The notes under the pieces are model-generated. The model did not search any database. It was not told where the DNA came from and saw only the letters and a program-made list of their open reading frames with translations. DNA of 64,000 nucleotides from Hypomesus transpacificus (Eukaryota; Chordata; Actinopteri; Osmeriformes; Osmeridae). Shown in pieces: positions 37,901-49,831 of this stretch (position 1 is its first letter; every line of letters begins with the position of its first letter). The stretch lies in NCBI RefSeq assembly GCF_021917145.1, contig NC_061063.1, positions 6,081,944-6,145,943 of the forward strand. The letters are read 5' to 3'. The translations under genes and the position numbers were made by a program.

Positions 37901-40229
37901 AGCGCAGATTCCCTCTCTTCCTTCAACTTCTCTTCATCCTCCATCAGAGCCAGCACCACCTTGGCCTTCTCCCTCACATTCACACCCTGCCCGGCAACAC
38001 ACAGACGTCATCAGCACCGCTGGCTCGGCTGGCACCTCTGAAGGCGGTGCAGGCGGCCACTTGTTTACACCGTGTGAAGGATTAGCATAGCATAATAAGG
38101 ATGTGTCAGTGGGAAGTGTTAGTTGGGCTGAGTTGAGGGTTGTGTAGCCAGAAGCTCCCCGTCTCATGTATGAGCAAGTGTAGCACATGCAGATGAACCA
38201 TCTGGAGGTGAAGCTGCCTACTCTGCCGTGCAAAGGCAAGACTGTCACTTAAAAATGTTGTCGAAAATGATTTTTTTTCATTTTCAGAAAAGTTAAGGTC
38301 TGCTTTATCATGTGGCTAAATATCTTGAATTAACTCTGCCGTAATATCAGTTACGGAAGTATACTCTATACGTATAGTATAGTCTATGGTAAGTGGTCAT
38401 GCTAAGGCCAAATACAGTAACTTCCGTTTTTTCGCCAACTTAGTTGCTTATCACGATATAAACTCTGTATATTATAAGCCTATGTAACATACAGGTGACT
38501 GATTGTCACAAGGCTCGTGTTTTTGATTTAACTGCCAGGGTAGTATACTCACGAAGGACTCATGTTTGGGATGTTTCGTGTTGAACGGCAGCGAGTAGAC
38601 TAGGCTACTGCTAGATTTGTGTTGTTGTTTCTAGGTTACCTATTTGTTAAAGTGAAACAGTATTTCAATTTGGACGTTTTTGAGTGCCGCAAAACAAAGG
38701 CAAAGCACCGTAACTTCAAAATAGGGGTCAAAAGTACAATTTTTGATCAATATTTTTTTATGTCGATAATTGTAATCACTAAAACATCAAATTGCTAGAT
38801 TTCTAACCTAAAATACATTTGGCAGGACAAGTACAAAAACTTTGAAGTCGTTTTTCTCAGTTCTACACTCTGGTGAGTTAAGGTATTTTGCCTTTGTAGG
38901 GCAGTACTGTGGGGATACAGCTTAATGCCTGGATGTGGGTTGGATAGTTCAACAAGCAAAGAAAAATGTGGGATTACATTATTCTAAGAATGTGGACTTC
39001 CTAGAGCTGGAATGGGTTCTCTGTGGTCTGGGAAGCGGCCCTTTATGACCGTTTGATTACCTGGTCTTTCCCGTCCTTTTCTGTGAATCGGAACTCAGTG
39101 AGGGCTTTTACAATGTACACGTTGTCCGTCAACTTCAGCAACACGCGGTCTGAGCCCATCTTCAGCAAGTACTCCAGCAGAGTCAGGGACTAAGTAGCAC
39201 AAACAACATGGACCATAAAATCAATCTATTCTATTGTTTTCACCAAACAGACACCATTTATCCCAAGGGATGTGCAGGAAGAGATTTGAACTTGCAATCT
39301 CTTGATCTGCTGTCAAATGCTTTGTGTGGTGGCAGCCACTACCTTTACCATGACAGTGGTAGATCCAAATTTGATCCAAAGCGACATACAGCACAGAGGA
39401 AGGGGGACTTGAACCTGAGACTTCTCAATTTGCAGTCAAATTCTCTAACCACTGAGCTACACCCTGCCTATGGCCTGCATTACACAGTCCGATGGCTGCA
39501 TCCTCCATTTTTGTAACAAGATCGCCTTCAGGGACAATCAAGTGTTCTGTAAATCAATACATTATTTATGAATATCAAAAAGTACGGCACAATCAATGCT
39601 TTTGACAGCACTGGTTATGCCAGAAGTACATTGCAAACATAATTTAAGATGAGTCTGAAGAGAACAGAGGCTTATTAAAAAACTGCTGCAAGGACAAATC
39701 AGCAAGCTAAGGTTATCCCATAGCCACAGTAACTCTACCTCAAATATGGTGCAGCAGTCAGCATGCACACTCAGCATGCACACCAGGAAAACAAGTCATT
39801 GGATGTCACGGAAGATGTCAAAGCCGCTCACGTTACCTTGTGGACGTGTCTCCAATTCTTGTCGTCTTTGAGGCGTTTCCACAGCATGGTCATGATTTCG
39901 TTGCAGGCCACCACATTGTAGGTGAGGTCAGAGATGTCCGCCATCTGGGAGCTGGAGGGGCCCCAGGGGTCGTTGGAGGTAGCCTCTCTCACCTGCATAC
40001 AGTACGGTGAGTTAGTGTCAGCTAGGATAAGGTAGGAGACTAGGGGGGTGAGACACAGAAGGGTGTAGTGAGAGAAAGAGGGGGAACTGTGAGAAAGAGG
40101 GAGAGAGGAGGATAGAGAGAAAGTGTGTAAAAGAGTAGACTGTGTAAATAGTTCTGTTACCTTGACTTCGGCCTCAGAGAAGTTCTGGACCAAGTTCTTC
40201 AGTTGGCGACGCAGCATAGAGGACGTCAT
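34999..40229 (-). CDS. Epsin-family endocytic adaptor (ENTH domain)
   Basis: Epsins bend membranes and link PI(4,5)P2 to AP-2 and clathrin. Exons: 40161-40229, 39837-39992, 39061-39189, 37866-37986, 37535-37710, 36447-37347, 36149-36298, 35792-35941, 34999-35435. All phases agree and give 762 residues. The ENTH domain (about 1-145) keeps lipid-binding residues R8, K11, R25, N30 and R63, but is one residue short in the loop before KNWRH. The ubiquitin-interacting motifs of EPN1-3 are absent; only EEELQ at the start of the large exon recalls them. That exon codes 13 DPF motifs. Several DPW and D-x-W motifs, a clathrin-box-like LVDMDSLL and a C-terminal NPFLF follow. EPN1 is the family member in human 19q13.42, but the ENTH domain is divergent, so I give no symbol. 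A noncoding exon ends near 41299. Confidence 0.93.
36660..37110 (-). repeat. Coding tandem repeat of DPF motifs in the epsin gene
   Basis: Repeated units of about 10-13 codons of the form G/S-S-D-P-F-S-A-P-K-D-D code 13 DPF triplets and one YPF. Each DPF can bind the AP-2 alpha-appendage. The bases repeat as well as the residues, which points to recent unit duplication. Confidence 0.9.
39240..39473 (-). repeat. Dimeric tRNA-derived SINE in epsin intron
   Basis: On the minus strand the element opens with a tRNA-like A box (GTAGCTCAGTGGTTAGAG) and B box (GGTTCAAGTCC). About 110 bases later a diverged second head and B box (AAGTTCAAATCT) appear, with the same order of flanking words, ending GGGATAAATGGTGTCTG. 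This suggests two tandem monomers or a nested insertion. Confidence 0.7.
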
Positions 40230-41298
40230 GGTGACAGATGGGGGGTCTCAAACCACGGTATTCTAGTGGTCACACACACATCTTGGTAAGATTAAATGTT
40301 CTCAGAGAGGCATAACACTGGTGTTATTGTGAGATTATGTGATATATATACTATAATTAAAAAATGTAATCTACCTATTGAAAAATGTAGGTCCTGTAAA
40401 CAAAGTATCCTTTTGTCTTTCTTTGCTCTCTGCACTCAAGATCTTACTGCTGGTTCATGCTGTTGGCCCCTGTCGCCACGGTGGCATCTACTGGATTAAC
40501 GCTCCACAAACCTGCTGGGGAAGACTTCCTTAAGTAAACAGAACGATCTCCAAGTTTTCTGTCACACATTACAGCTTTCTAGCTAGCTCGCAGATACAGC
40601 ACTGGCAGATAGTAACATGCTAGTTCAGAAGCAGGCAACTCAGCTGAAGCCAGTGGTAGGCTACTAGTTGCTACCAACATGGTCATAATGACTCAATAAA
40701 CTAATCGTAGGTTACGCCAACAATATAGCAGGCTGGCCTACTGGCAATTGCGACTAAATCTACATTCAGTTACGTAGCCTGCTAAACGCGATAACTGGCT
40801 AGTGGTAAATGACTACGGATACAGCTAGCCAGCTATTTGACTACCACGGTCACAGCGGCCAATCAATCTGCGGAGATAATTTATGATGATAAGCAATTCA
40901 ATATGGAGGCTAGTAATAATTGTATAGGCTGATGTTGCATGTAGACCGCTTTCGATGTTATCACCTCAGCCTGTCAGAGACGCGTTTTAAAATAGAGCTT
41001 AAACTGTAGCTGACAGGCAAGACACAAATGAAGAATCACGATTTCAGCACCCAGGACAGCGACGGTGCAATGGCTAGCGTCAAGGCAATCAAGCTAGCTA
41101 CTGTACTGTAGCTAGTTATTCTTAAGGCTCAAACGGATGTTGTTTTCTTAGCTACCACCAGAAACAAATCCGCTACGAGTACAACAGTGTGATAACATTA
41201 TATAGTAATAGCTACAGCATATAGTGTAAAATACATTTAATTGATTAGTCGTATATTCATATCACAGAAGCACATATTTCAGAGCATAAAACACTAAC

Positions 41299-41650
41299 CC
41301 TGAATCCATTCACGAATCGTCGAGTCGACAACGGCAGTTTCCGCTTCCGACACCTGCACCTGTCATGGAACGCCCCCTCTATAAACTGAAACAATGTAAT
41401 AGTTTCGTGATCTTTGTTTGTATGTATAATTTAGTTTTTCTGTGAAAAAAGGTTCATCTTATTAGTCTACCTGTTAAATAATATGACAATTTGACACGAT
41501 TTTATTAGTTTTTATTTACAATTCCTGTTTGGAATCCCCTGCACGTCATCGCCGTCTCGCGGTTTAGAGCAGGCTACACACACAAAACCCCCAAACAACT
41601 GATTTGTGAGTCAGAACTACAAGTCGCTCATCAATAATACTTGAGACAAG
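41299..41650. promoter_or_regulatory. Bidirectional promoter of the epsin gene and necap1
   Basis: The epsin noncoding first exon (minus, donor at 41298/41299) and the necap1 start codon (plus, 41651) are only about 350 bp apart. The necap1 start lies in AAGATGGCGAC, a YY1-like element that often overlaps starts of TATA-less genes. Both genes act in clathrin-mediated endocytosis, so co-regulation is plausible. Confidence 0.65.
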
Positions 41651-44600
41651 ATGGCGACTGAAGGCAAATATGAGTCAATCTTGTGCGTTAAACCTGATGT
41701 CAATGTGTATCGCATTCCGCCTCGGGCTACAAATCGCGGTTATAGGTAAGTATGGATGGTTTTACGCTTTTTAGAAGACAAAGTTGTTTGTTTTTTATTT
41801 GAGTCGACCCTGCATCATTTTGGCCGAAATCCTCTTTTTTTGCCAGGGTACTAAAAAAGGGTGTTACATTTTATTTTAGGTATAAAGTCAAGTACCGTGA
41901 GTTTCACCTTCTAATATTTCCAAACCTATGTTTATGAATGGTTAAATCAATCATCTAGCATAAAGAATGGCTATTCTTTAAAAATGTTTTCTAATTGTAA
42001 AGACATTATTGCATTTTGGCAGGTGTTGAGTGAATATGTATCCTATAATAAAGGCTATGGTAACCACACTATTGTGCTGGGAAGGCAACAATATCGGAAA
42101 TATTAATTGAGAATCTACTGGCCTAGAAACAGTGCTAAGTCTGTGGCCCCATTCATTGGTTCTGCAGGCTTGTTTCTAATTCCTCATGGGTCCACTCCAT
42201 AAAACCAGATTTTAAAGGTATCTAGATCAAAGCCCCCTAGTGTGTGGTTTTGTCTCATTTGTCACAGGCAATCCCATGTTATTGTAGGAATTCATGAGAC
42301 TCTTGAGATTCAGCTCTCTTGAATTCATGAGACTCTTGAGATTCAGCCCTATAAATCACACTAGTCTGAGGAATAAAGGACCCAGTTTAGAACCCACTCC
42401 AATCTCGTGTTGTTTTCTGCAGGGCAGCGGACTGGAAGCTGGACCTACCTGATTGGTCGGGCCGCATGAGGGTCACAGCCAAGGGGAAGGTAGCGTACAT
42501 CAAGCTGGAGGACAAAGTCTCAGGTACAAGAAAGGAGAGGGGGGGGGGGCAGAGGGAGCATCATCTTAGAAATTAATAACATAAATACAGACTTGATCTT
42601 AAAGTAGTCTGTTATTAATCAACTTTGAATCAGTGGACAAGAGTATTTCAGTAAATAGTTATATAAATCACCCTTCCCCTCCTGCAGGGGAGCTGTTTGC
42701 ACAAGCTCCTGTCCAAGAGTTTCCCGGTATCGCTGTGGAAAGTGTCAGCGATTCGAGTCGTTACTTTGTGCTGCGGATACAGGATGATAATGGTAGGTAA
42801 CCCACTGTGTGTCGTTCAGGTTGGGATGAACATGATTTGGATAGAAGTGAGGGCCATCTGATATCTGCGTCATAGGTGAACAATGTCTCTCTCTCAGGCC
42901 GCAGTGCGTTCATCGGTGTTGGGTTTGGGGACAGAGGGGACGCCTTTGACTTTAACGTTTCTCTACAGGATCACTTCAAGTAAGTGATGGTGTGGCTGGG
43001 GGCATGTTTATCTCTGGGACAGAGGGACATGGCAACAGACATACGTCTGTGGTGGCCTACAGCATTAGCTGCCAGCCAAAACTCTGTGTCACAATGCAGT
43101 GGTTTTCTAGCAAGTCGTTTTGCTGCAGCTCTGGAACCTGCTGACGTTCCTTTATTTATTCCTGTGTCAGTGCTAATCAAGTGTGGTTGTATGTGTGTGT
43201 CACTCAGGTGGGTGAAGCAAGATAACGAAATCAGCAAAAACTCTGGGGCAGCAGATTCAGGACCGAAGCTGGACCTCGGCTTCAAAGAAGGACAGACCAT
43301 CACTCTTAATATTGGGGTGACACACCTGGCTTAAACTAGACTTACACCTACCATTCGTTAGAAATCTCTTTCACTTACCTCTTTTCTCATTCACAATACA
43401 TTCTAATGGCTAATATTCTTTCTCTCTAGCAAGGTAAGAAGAGAGATAAGCCCCGCCCACAGGGAGCAGGTGGATTTGGACTCCTCCCACCACCTCCGGG
43501 GGCAAAGATAGCCCCTCCTCCCTCGTCAGGCTCCTTCAATCACAACATTGTTCCCCAGACAGGCAACACAGGTAAAGTTAGCTGCTAACTACTGAATGGT
43601 CCATTCAGGGTCTGCTTGGAAGAACAAGCAAGATCATCAAAATTTCTCTCTGTTTCATGTCGTTTGCTAGAGCTGGACAGTAGCAACTCTAACACTGTGA
43701 TGCAGTCCGCCTCAGTATTGGAGGTGTGGGGAGACTTCTCTACTCCTGCCAGGTAACCACAGCTGTCGTACCCGCACAGCATGTCTCTCCTCAACAGTCC
43801 TCACCTATTGTGGCTGAGGCAAGTCTCATTTGATCTTCTTAGCCCACTTCTGGAACATTAAATCCCAAATCCTCCGGGTTCCCCTTTATAAAATTGTGCA
43901 TAGGATTCTTATTAAAAGTGTACGTACGCCAAAAAGTCTAAAATGGCGTACGCACACAACATTTTTGATTTAACTGTATGCACACCTGTACGCAATGTTC
44001 CCTTTATAAATCACAGATTACCCACAAGTGTGCGTACGTGAATCAGCATTGTACCCCGCCCTGAACACGCCCATTTTAAACCATAAATAGTCAATGCAAA
44101 GCACCTCATGAATGCTAATCTAGTATCTCATCATAACCCTGGCATGCAATTGTTCTTTACGGTGAATCATAGCGCATGACAACTTCTCAGACACTGTTAG
44201 CCTATTGGTGAAGCCCGAAAACTAGAAAATTTGGTGGCCGGTAGATCACCAATTTAAAAAAACTGTGCGACTGGCGTCAATTGTGCCAGTGATACCGCAA
44301 GTCCAGATACTATTTAAAAACAAAAGTGTTTTGTTATGAACAGTAATCTATTAAAGTCTGGATTGATAACGAGGACGTGGAGTCTAGCGATTGCGCGGTA
44401 GTGGACAATATGATGGTGAGACAGCGCTTGATTTTGATTTAAAAAATTGAGGTGATTTTAACGTGTTTATGGATCAATTATCACTCAGTACAAGCTAAAA
44501 TAATACTGCTGGATTAAATCTTCATGATAATGATGAAATCGAGTGAAAAAAAAATAAATTTGTGTGAGGAAAACAAAATATATAAATATTACAAGTAATA

Positions 44601-44963
44601 GTTGTTCCCAAATTTACTTTCTGCAGTCTGACTACAGTACGGTCATCTGCGTCGCCAATTCCAACTGTTTCCAAAATGTGCGTAGGCCTACGGGAGGGTC
44701 AGAGTTTGCGTGGAGGACCGCACATTCTCCCGTCAAGTTTGTTTTTTATAAATCACAACCTTTGCGTGGAAAGTGGCGTACGCACATTTTCAGCCCCGTT
44801 TTGTGCGTACTCAAGGTTTATAAATGAGACCCCTGAACTGTTTTCTTTTTCTAATGAGATATGATCTGATATGCTGTTGTTACCTCTCTGTCTCTCTGCC
44901 CTCAGTTCTTGTCCTCCGCCACCTGTGCCACAGGAGACTGCTACCAGCTGGATTCAGTTCTGA
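41651..44963 (+). CDS. necap1: Adaptin ear-binding coat-associated protein 1 (NECAP1)
   Basis: NECAP1 binds the AP-2 complex on clathrin-coated vesicles and controls its activity. Eight exons: 41651-41745, 42423-42523, 42688-42792, 42898-42979, 43208-43316, 43430-43571, 43671-43752, 44906-44963. Phases agree and give 257 residues (human 275). The N-terminal PHear domain (about 1-130) is highly conserved: [20 protein letters not shown], then [18 protein letters not shown], then [21 protein letters not shown] Pro-rich linker follows, then WGDF and the C-terminal WIQF, the WxxF motif that binds the AP-2 alpha-appendage. Intron 7 carries a 958-bp inverted-repeat element at 43876-44833. NECAP1 rather than NECAP2 is chosen from overall similarity and is the less certain part of the call. 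Confidence 0.95.
43876..44833. mobile_element. Nonautonomous DNA-transposon-like element with terminal inverted repeats
   Basis: The ends are imperfect inverted repeats: GGGTTCCCCTTTATAAA on the left against GGGGTCTCATTTATAAA read inward from the right. Subterminal copies of GCGTACGCAC and TTTATAAA recur in both arms. No transposase is encoded, so it must have been moved in trans. Target-site duplications are not clear to me and I do not assign a superfamily. It lies wholly within necap1 intron 7. Confidence 0.7.
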
Positions 44964-45749
44964 GCCCGCCTTGCCTCGCCCTGCCTCACCTGCCTTTCAT
45001 GCGACATTCACATGCGTTTGCTATCCCTGGAGGAGTCTTCTCCAGCTCTGTTGCGCCATACTCCCAGCTGAAAGGCCTAGAACGCCAATGTTCACACTGA
45101 ATTTCATTGCTGGCCTTTTTCTTTTAAGTAATATTAGAGATTTAAATAATATAACATCCCAAATTCGTTTTAACGTTCCTTTTATCTTTGAAGGTCACCA
45201 GAAATATATGTTTAGGAAGTTCAATGTCTAAGGGCTATGCTGATTGACATTATGTATATGAGAGATTCTAGCATTACTTAACAATGTTACCATTGATCAT
45301 CAATGCTGGGTTCCACTTGTTGAAATGTCCACCAATGATTACTGACCTGAGCTACAGGGCAAGCTTCATTAACACTGAAAAGTGTTTTGTGGTACATTCT
45401 GCTCTCAAAAATGATGTTGAATGTAGCAGTGTGCCAGGGAAGTTTGCTAAAACAGAAAAAGACTAGGCTATGGTCATACGTGTGATTGTCTTTTTTAACT
45501 ATGAATGTCTATCGAACTGCAACTGATGTTTACTATGAAGCATTGAATGCTTGAGTGAGTTAAGTAACCCTTTCACAAAACACATAGATGGTATGACTAC
45601 ATTCTTTTGCTTACCACAAACTTGACTTGAGCTGATGTCGTGTTTTGACTGACCTGAGTCATGTTTCCATGGTCCCATAGTAGATTATGTATAAAGATTT
45701 CACATTTCTGACAAACTATCTAAAACAAATGTGCCTGTAAGAAGGAGGC

Positions 45750-45755
45750 AATAAA
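45750..45755 (+). terminator. necap1 polyadenylation signal
   Basis: AATAAA about 790 nt after the necap1 stop; the intervening DNA has no other gene signals. Confidence 0.55.
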
Positions 45756-45974
45756 TACTGTAAGGGGGAGTCATGTATTTGTTTTTGCATCACTACTAGA
45801 AGACACTTTCTGTTTTTTGAAAATTGAAAGTGTTGGCCACTGGGGGGAGCAGAAGTCTGTGTATGACTTGGCTGCGAGGATTTAGTTTTAGCTGTACTTT
45901 GAGAGGAGAAGAATCTGCTGGACTTCCATTGGCCCTCATTTATAAAAATTAAAAAAAAAAACAATCTGGGGTCA

Positions 45975-47130
45975 CACATTCTGAGGGCTGTAAGAAATGG
46001 TGACCTCTGTGGAACTGGCTCTGTGATGGCTCTAAATCAGAAAATATGGTTCCAGATTAGTGTGAAGGGATGACATAACTACCCTAAACTATCGTTTTAA
46101 GTTTTAACTCCTTTAGGAAGCAGTTACGGTGGGCTCACAGATAATTTCGATCTTTTTTTAATTTAAAAATCTTTTTTTTAATGTCAACAGTCAGAAATGG
46201 TGACCTCTGTGGAACTGGCTCTGTGATGGCTCCAAATCAGAAAATATGGTTCCAGATTACTGTGAAGGGATGACATAACTACTCTAAATCATTGTTTGAA
46301 GTTTTAACTCATTTGGGAAGCAGTTACGGTGGGGTCTCACATTTTTTGGAGGGCTTTGTTTTGTGTCACACATTCTGACGGCTGTCAGAAATGGTGACCT
46401 CTCTGGAACTGGCTCTGTGATGGCTCCAAATCAGAAAATATGGTTCCAGAATAGTGTGAAGGGATGACATAACTACCCCAAAGCATCGTTTGAAGATTTA
46501 ATTCCTTTGGGAAGCAGTTACGGTGGGCTCACACATTTTTTGGAGGGCTTTTTTTGGGGTCACATTCTGACGGCCGTCAGAAATGGTGACCTCTGTGGAA
46601 CTGGCTCTGTGATGGCTCTAAATCAGAAAATATGGTTCCAGATTAGTGTGAAGGGATGACATAACTACCCTAAACCATCGTTTTAAGTTTTAACTCCTTT
46701 AGGAAGCAGTTACGGTGGGGTCACAGATAATTTCGATCTTTTTTTAATTTAAAAATCTTTTTTTTAATGTCAACAGTCAGAAATGGTGACCTCTGGAACT
46801 GGCTCTGTGATGGCTCCAAATCAGAAAATATGGTTCCAGAATAGTGTGAAGGGATGAAATAACTACCCCAAACCATCGTTCGAAGTTTTAATACCTTTGT
46901 GAAGCAGTTACGGTGGGAAAACACATTCTTTAAACATTTTTATTTTTTGGGGGTCACACATTCTGACTGCCGTCAGAAATGGTGACCTTTGTGGTATTGG
47001 CTCTGTGACGACTCCAAATTAGAAAACATGGCTCCAGATTAGTGAAAAGGGATGAAATAACTACCCCAAACCATTGTTCCAAGTTTTAATACCTTTGGGA
47101 AGTATTTACGGTTGGAACACACATTCTTTT
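45975..47130. repeat. Tandem satellite, six units of 192-200 bp
   Basis: The marker GAAATGGTGACCT starts at 45994, 46194, 46388, 46580, 46780 and 46976, giving spacings of 200, 194, 192, 200 and 196. Each unit contains TGGCTCTGTGATGGCTC, CAGAAAATATGGTTCCAGA and GAAGCAGTTACGGTGGG. Units 1 and 4 share extra private sequence, which implies a three-unit period of about 586 bp. The last unit is the most diverged. Confidence 0.93.
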
Positions 47131-49143
47131 AAATTCCTCTCACTTACCCACAGACCCCCCTCTTTCACAATTCAATTAATATTTTGACCAGTCTTTTACT
47201 TACTGTATATATATTATATATGTGTAAATATATGTATATATATTCTACAAATCTAATAGATGGTGTCTAAATATGCTTCACCGTGGCTAGTGCTGGGATG
47301 TCATTTCTGCTTATGTAGATTTATGTCTCAACTTGTTTTGAGTTGATAACCTACTTGAGACCTTTGAAACGGCACATTTGATACAAACAGGTGAGATTTT
47401 AGATCAACATCCAAAGCATCCATCCCTCACATCCATCATGTCACAACCACTTTTTTATTAGGGACATGGTTCAGGTTTCTGCTCGCCTGGCCTGGGTCTG
47501 GCCCAGCTCCAGGGGGTTTATCCGGTGGGCTAGCAGCTACAGTAGCTACTAAATTCTAATATTAACTCGGCCCTGACACATATGACACGCCTATGTGGAC
47601 AGTAAAACTGTAATATTAAATCCGGAATTTATGAGGAAAATCCTAAATGAATGAGACAGATCAATTCTAAATGTGTCATAGGTGCGTCTTCAGTTGCCAT
47701 CCAGATAAGGGTAGTTCACTTTTTCTTTCATATACTTCTATTACCTTTCTTGCTTTCTTAATTCAGCTCTCTCTCACATCTTATCTTTGTACGTTTCTCC
47801 ATATTTTTCTCATTATTTTACTCACACATACTCGCACTGCCAGCACTACTTAAACAAGTTCCCGCTCTCAGTGACATATCGGGTGGCATGTCAGAAGTGA
47901 GTGGTGGTCAAAATAGTTCATAGAAACCTGGTAGTGATCTCCATCTGACCTCTCTCTCTGCTCCTTCTCGTGTGGAGGAAGCAAATCAAACTGTCTTGTT
48001 GTTAACGAGCTGGTAAATTAACAGCTTTTGGCTGTGAAGGTTATGACCTGTGTTTTTGTTAGTTGGCAGATCTCTATCTTTACCAATACAGTGATAACCT
48101 ACATAAGATAAGAGCAGGGTTTTTACTGTTTGATTTCCTCTGCAGATGACCAATTTAAGAAATAAATGATGCTGTTTGTTTTTGTCTAGAACATTGCAAG
48201 GATGTCTGAAAAGAAAGGATGCAGTAACAGGTGCAGCCATGCTTTCGTCAGTTCTTGTTATAGCTGATATATGTTATGAGATGAATGTCTATGCTTTATC
48301 ACGGATGATCACCTTACTACAGATGGGCTTCTCATTGATCCAGCCAGGCTCTGACCAGGACGTTTTCTTCGAGTTGATTACAGTTTAAAGGGCAAGTGTA
48401 ATCAAACGCACACGCACAAGTGTTGCACATGCAGAAACGCACTCAAACACACACAAACAAACACACATTGGCATAGTAGCTTGCATGCTGCCCTCTGAGA
48501 AGTGTGTGTGTGTATGTCCATTTATGCTCCTGTGTGTGTGTGTGTGTGTGTGTATGTGTGCACATGCTACGTGGTGATGATAGATCAGAGCATATAATAA
48601 ACGGCACAGGTCTATTTTAGAACATGTCTGTGTTGGCACCATGGGAATCTTTTGAGTGTGTGAATCGCGTCTAAGCCTTATGTGTGTTTGTGTTCCATTT
48701 AGGTATGCGTACACCTGTCAGCAGTAACACTCAGGAGCAGGCCTCTGTTATATGTCAAGACCACAACTGGTAACCCTGTAAAACAACATGCCATTTGGTC
48801 CTAATTACAATCTCCCTCTGAGGTTGTGAGTGAGATGGTCTAATTTCATGCAGTGGACAAGGCTTAGTGGGTTGCATTGTCTGCTGATGGGAGGGGGTGG
48901 GGGGTCAGATGGGGTGGGCAGGGGAGGTGGTGACAGGCTCTGCTGACATTCTGCAGTGCACCATGGGATGTGTTGGAGGTCCCTTGGGGTGGAGGCAAGA
49001 TTGATGGATGCAGTTTCTGAGTGAGCGCTCCTTCTAAGGCGATGTCCCCATGGCGACGACTCTTGGCCGCAGGTGGTCATGGTCAGGTGGTCAGCTGAAA
49101 GGCTTGAATGCTACCACCCAAAACACATCACGCTGTCACCAGA

Positions 49144-49332
49144 GGGAGTCAGGTGGCTGAGCGGTTAGGAAATCGGGCTAGTAATCTGAAGGTTGCCAAT
49201 TCAATTCCCGGCCAAATTATGTTGTGTGGTTGGGCAAGGCACTTCACCCTACTTGCCTCGGGGGAATGTCCCTGTACTTAATGTAAGTCGCTCTGGATAA
49301 GAGCTTCTGCTAAATGACTAAATGTAAATGTA
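49144..49332 (+). repeat. tRNA-derived SINE, full-length copy
   Basis: A box (TGGCTGAGCGGTTAGG), B box (AATTCAATTCC), a body with GGGCAAGGCACTTCACC and GTCGCTCTGGATAAGAGC, and a CTAAATGTAAATGTA tail. Same family as 7221-7380. Confidence 0.88.
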
Positions 49333-49831
49333 TATCAGTCTTCTCCAAATGCAGAAATACTACATAATATTTATAGAACAATCCCTAGTTAGAATTTTAT
49401 TGAACACATGCATGTAGAGGGCAACAGTACTTTAAAATGCAGTATATACAGAACATATTACAGTGACATAGCTCATATAGAAACTTAGCAGCAACCTCAC
49501 CAGACATGAGACACTGAGATTGTAAAATGTACATTATAAAATAAATATGTATTTCACGTTAATTAAGGGGGCCACTGTGGATAGGGAATACTAGCAGTTT
49601 ACTGGGAAATTCCCAACAGGGTTTACTTAGCCCTTATTACAGCAGCAGTCAAATACTGACGTGCATGTAATCCTTTTAACAGTATACCATGTTGATTCCT
49701 GCTCACCCTAGTGACCTCATTGCAAATGACTCACCCAAGTTCTCGAAAGCCACCTCTGATTTCCTGCTAAAATACCTTGAACAGTGGAAATTGTCTCTTT
49801 ATTCTTTTGTGAGTTCATGACCCTGTTTTAT

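Larger units (their letters stand above)
45756..49797. other. Gene-poor region between necap1 and the SBK-like kinase
   Basis: The left part is the satellite array at 45975-47130. Then come an AT repeat near 47200-47245, GT/CA-rich DNA at about 48400-48560 and a SINE at 49144-49332. I find no coding exon. Confidence 0.6.

Noticed and set aside
49144-49210. Possible tRNA gene
   Set aside because: The A and B boxes belong to a SINE head with a body and tail; a second copy of the family lies at 7221-7380.
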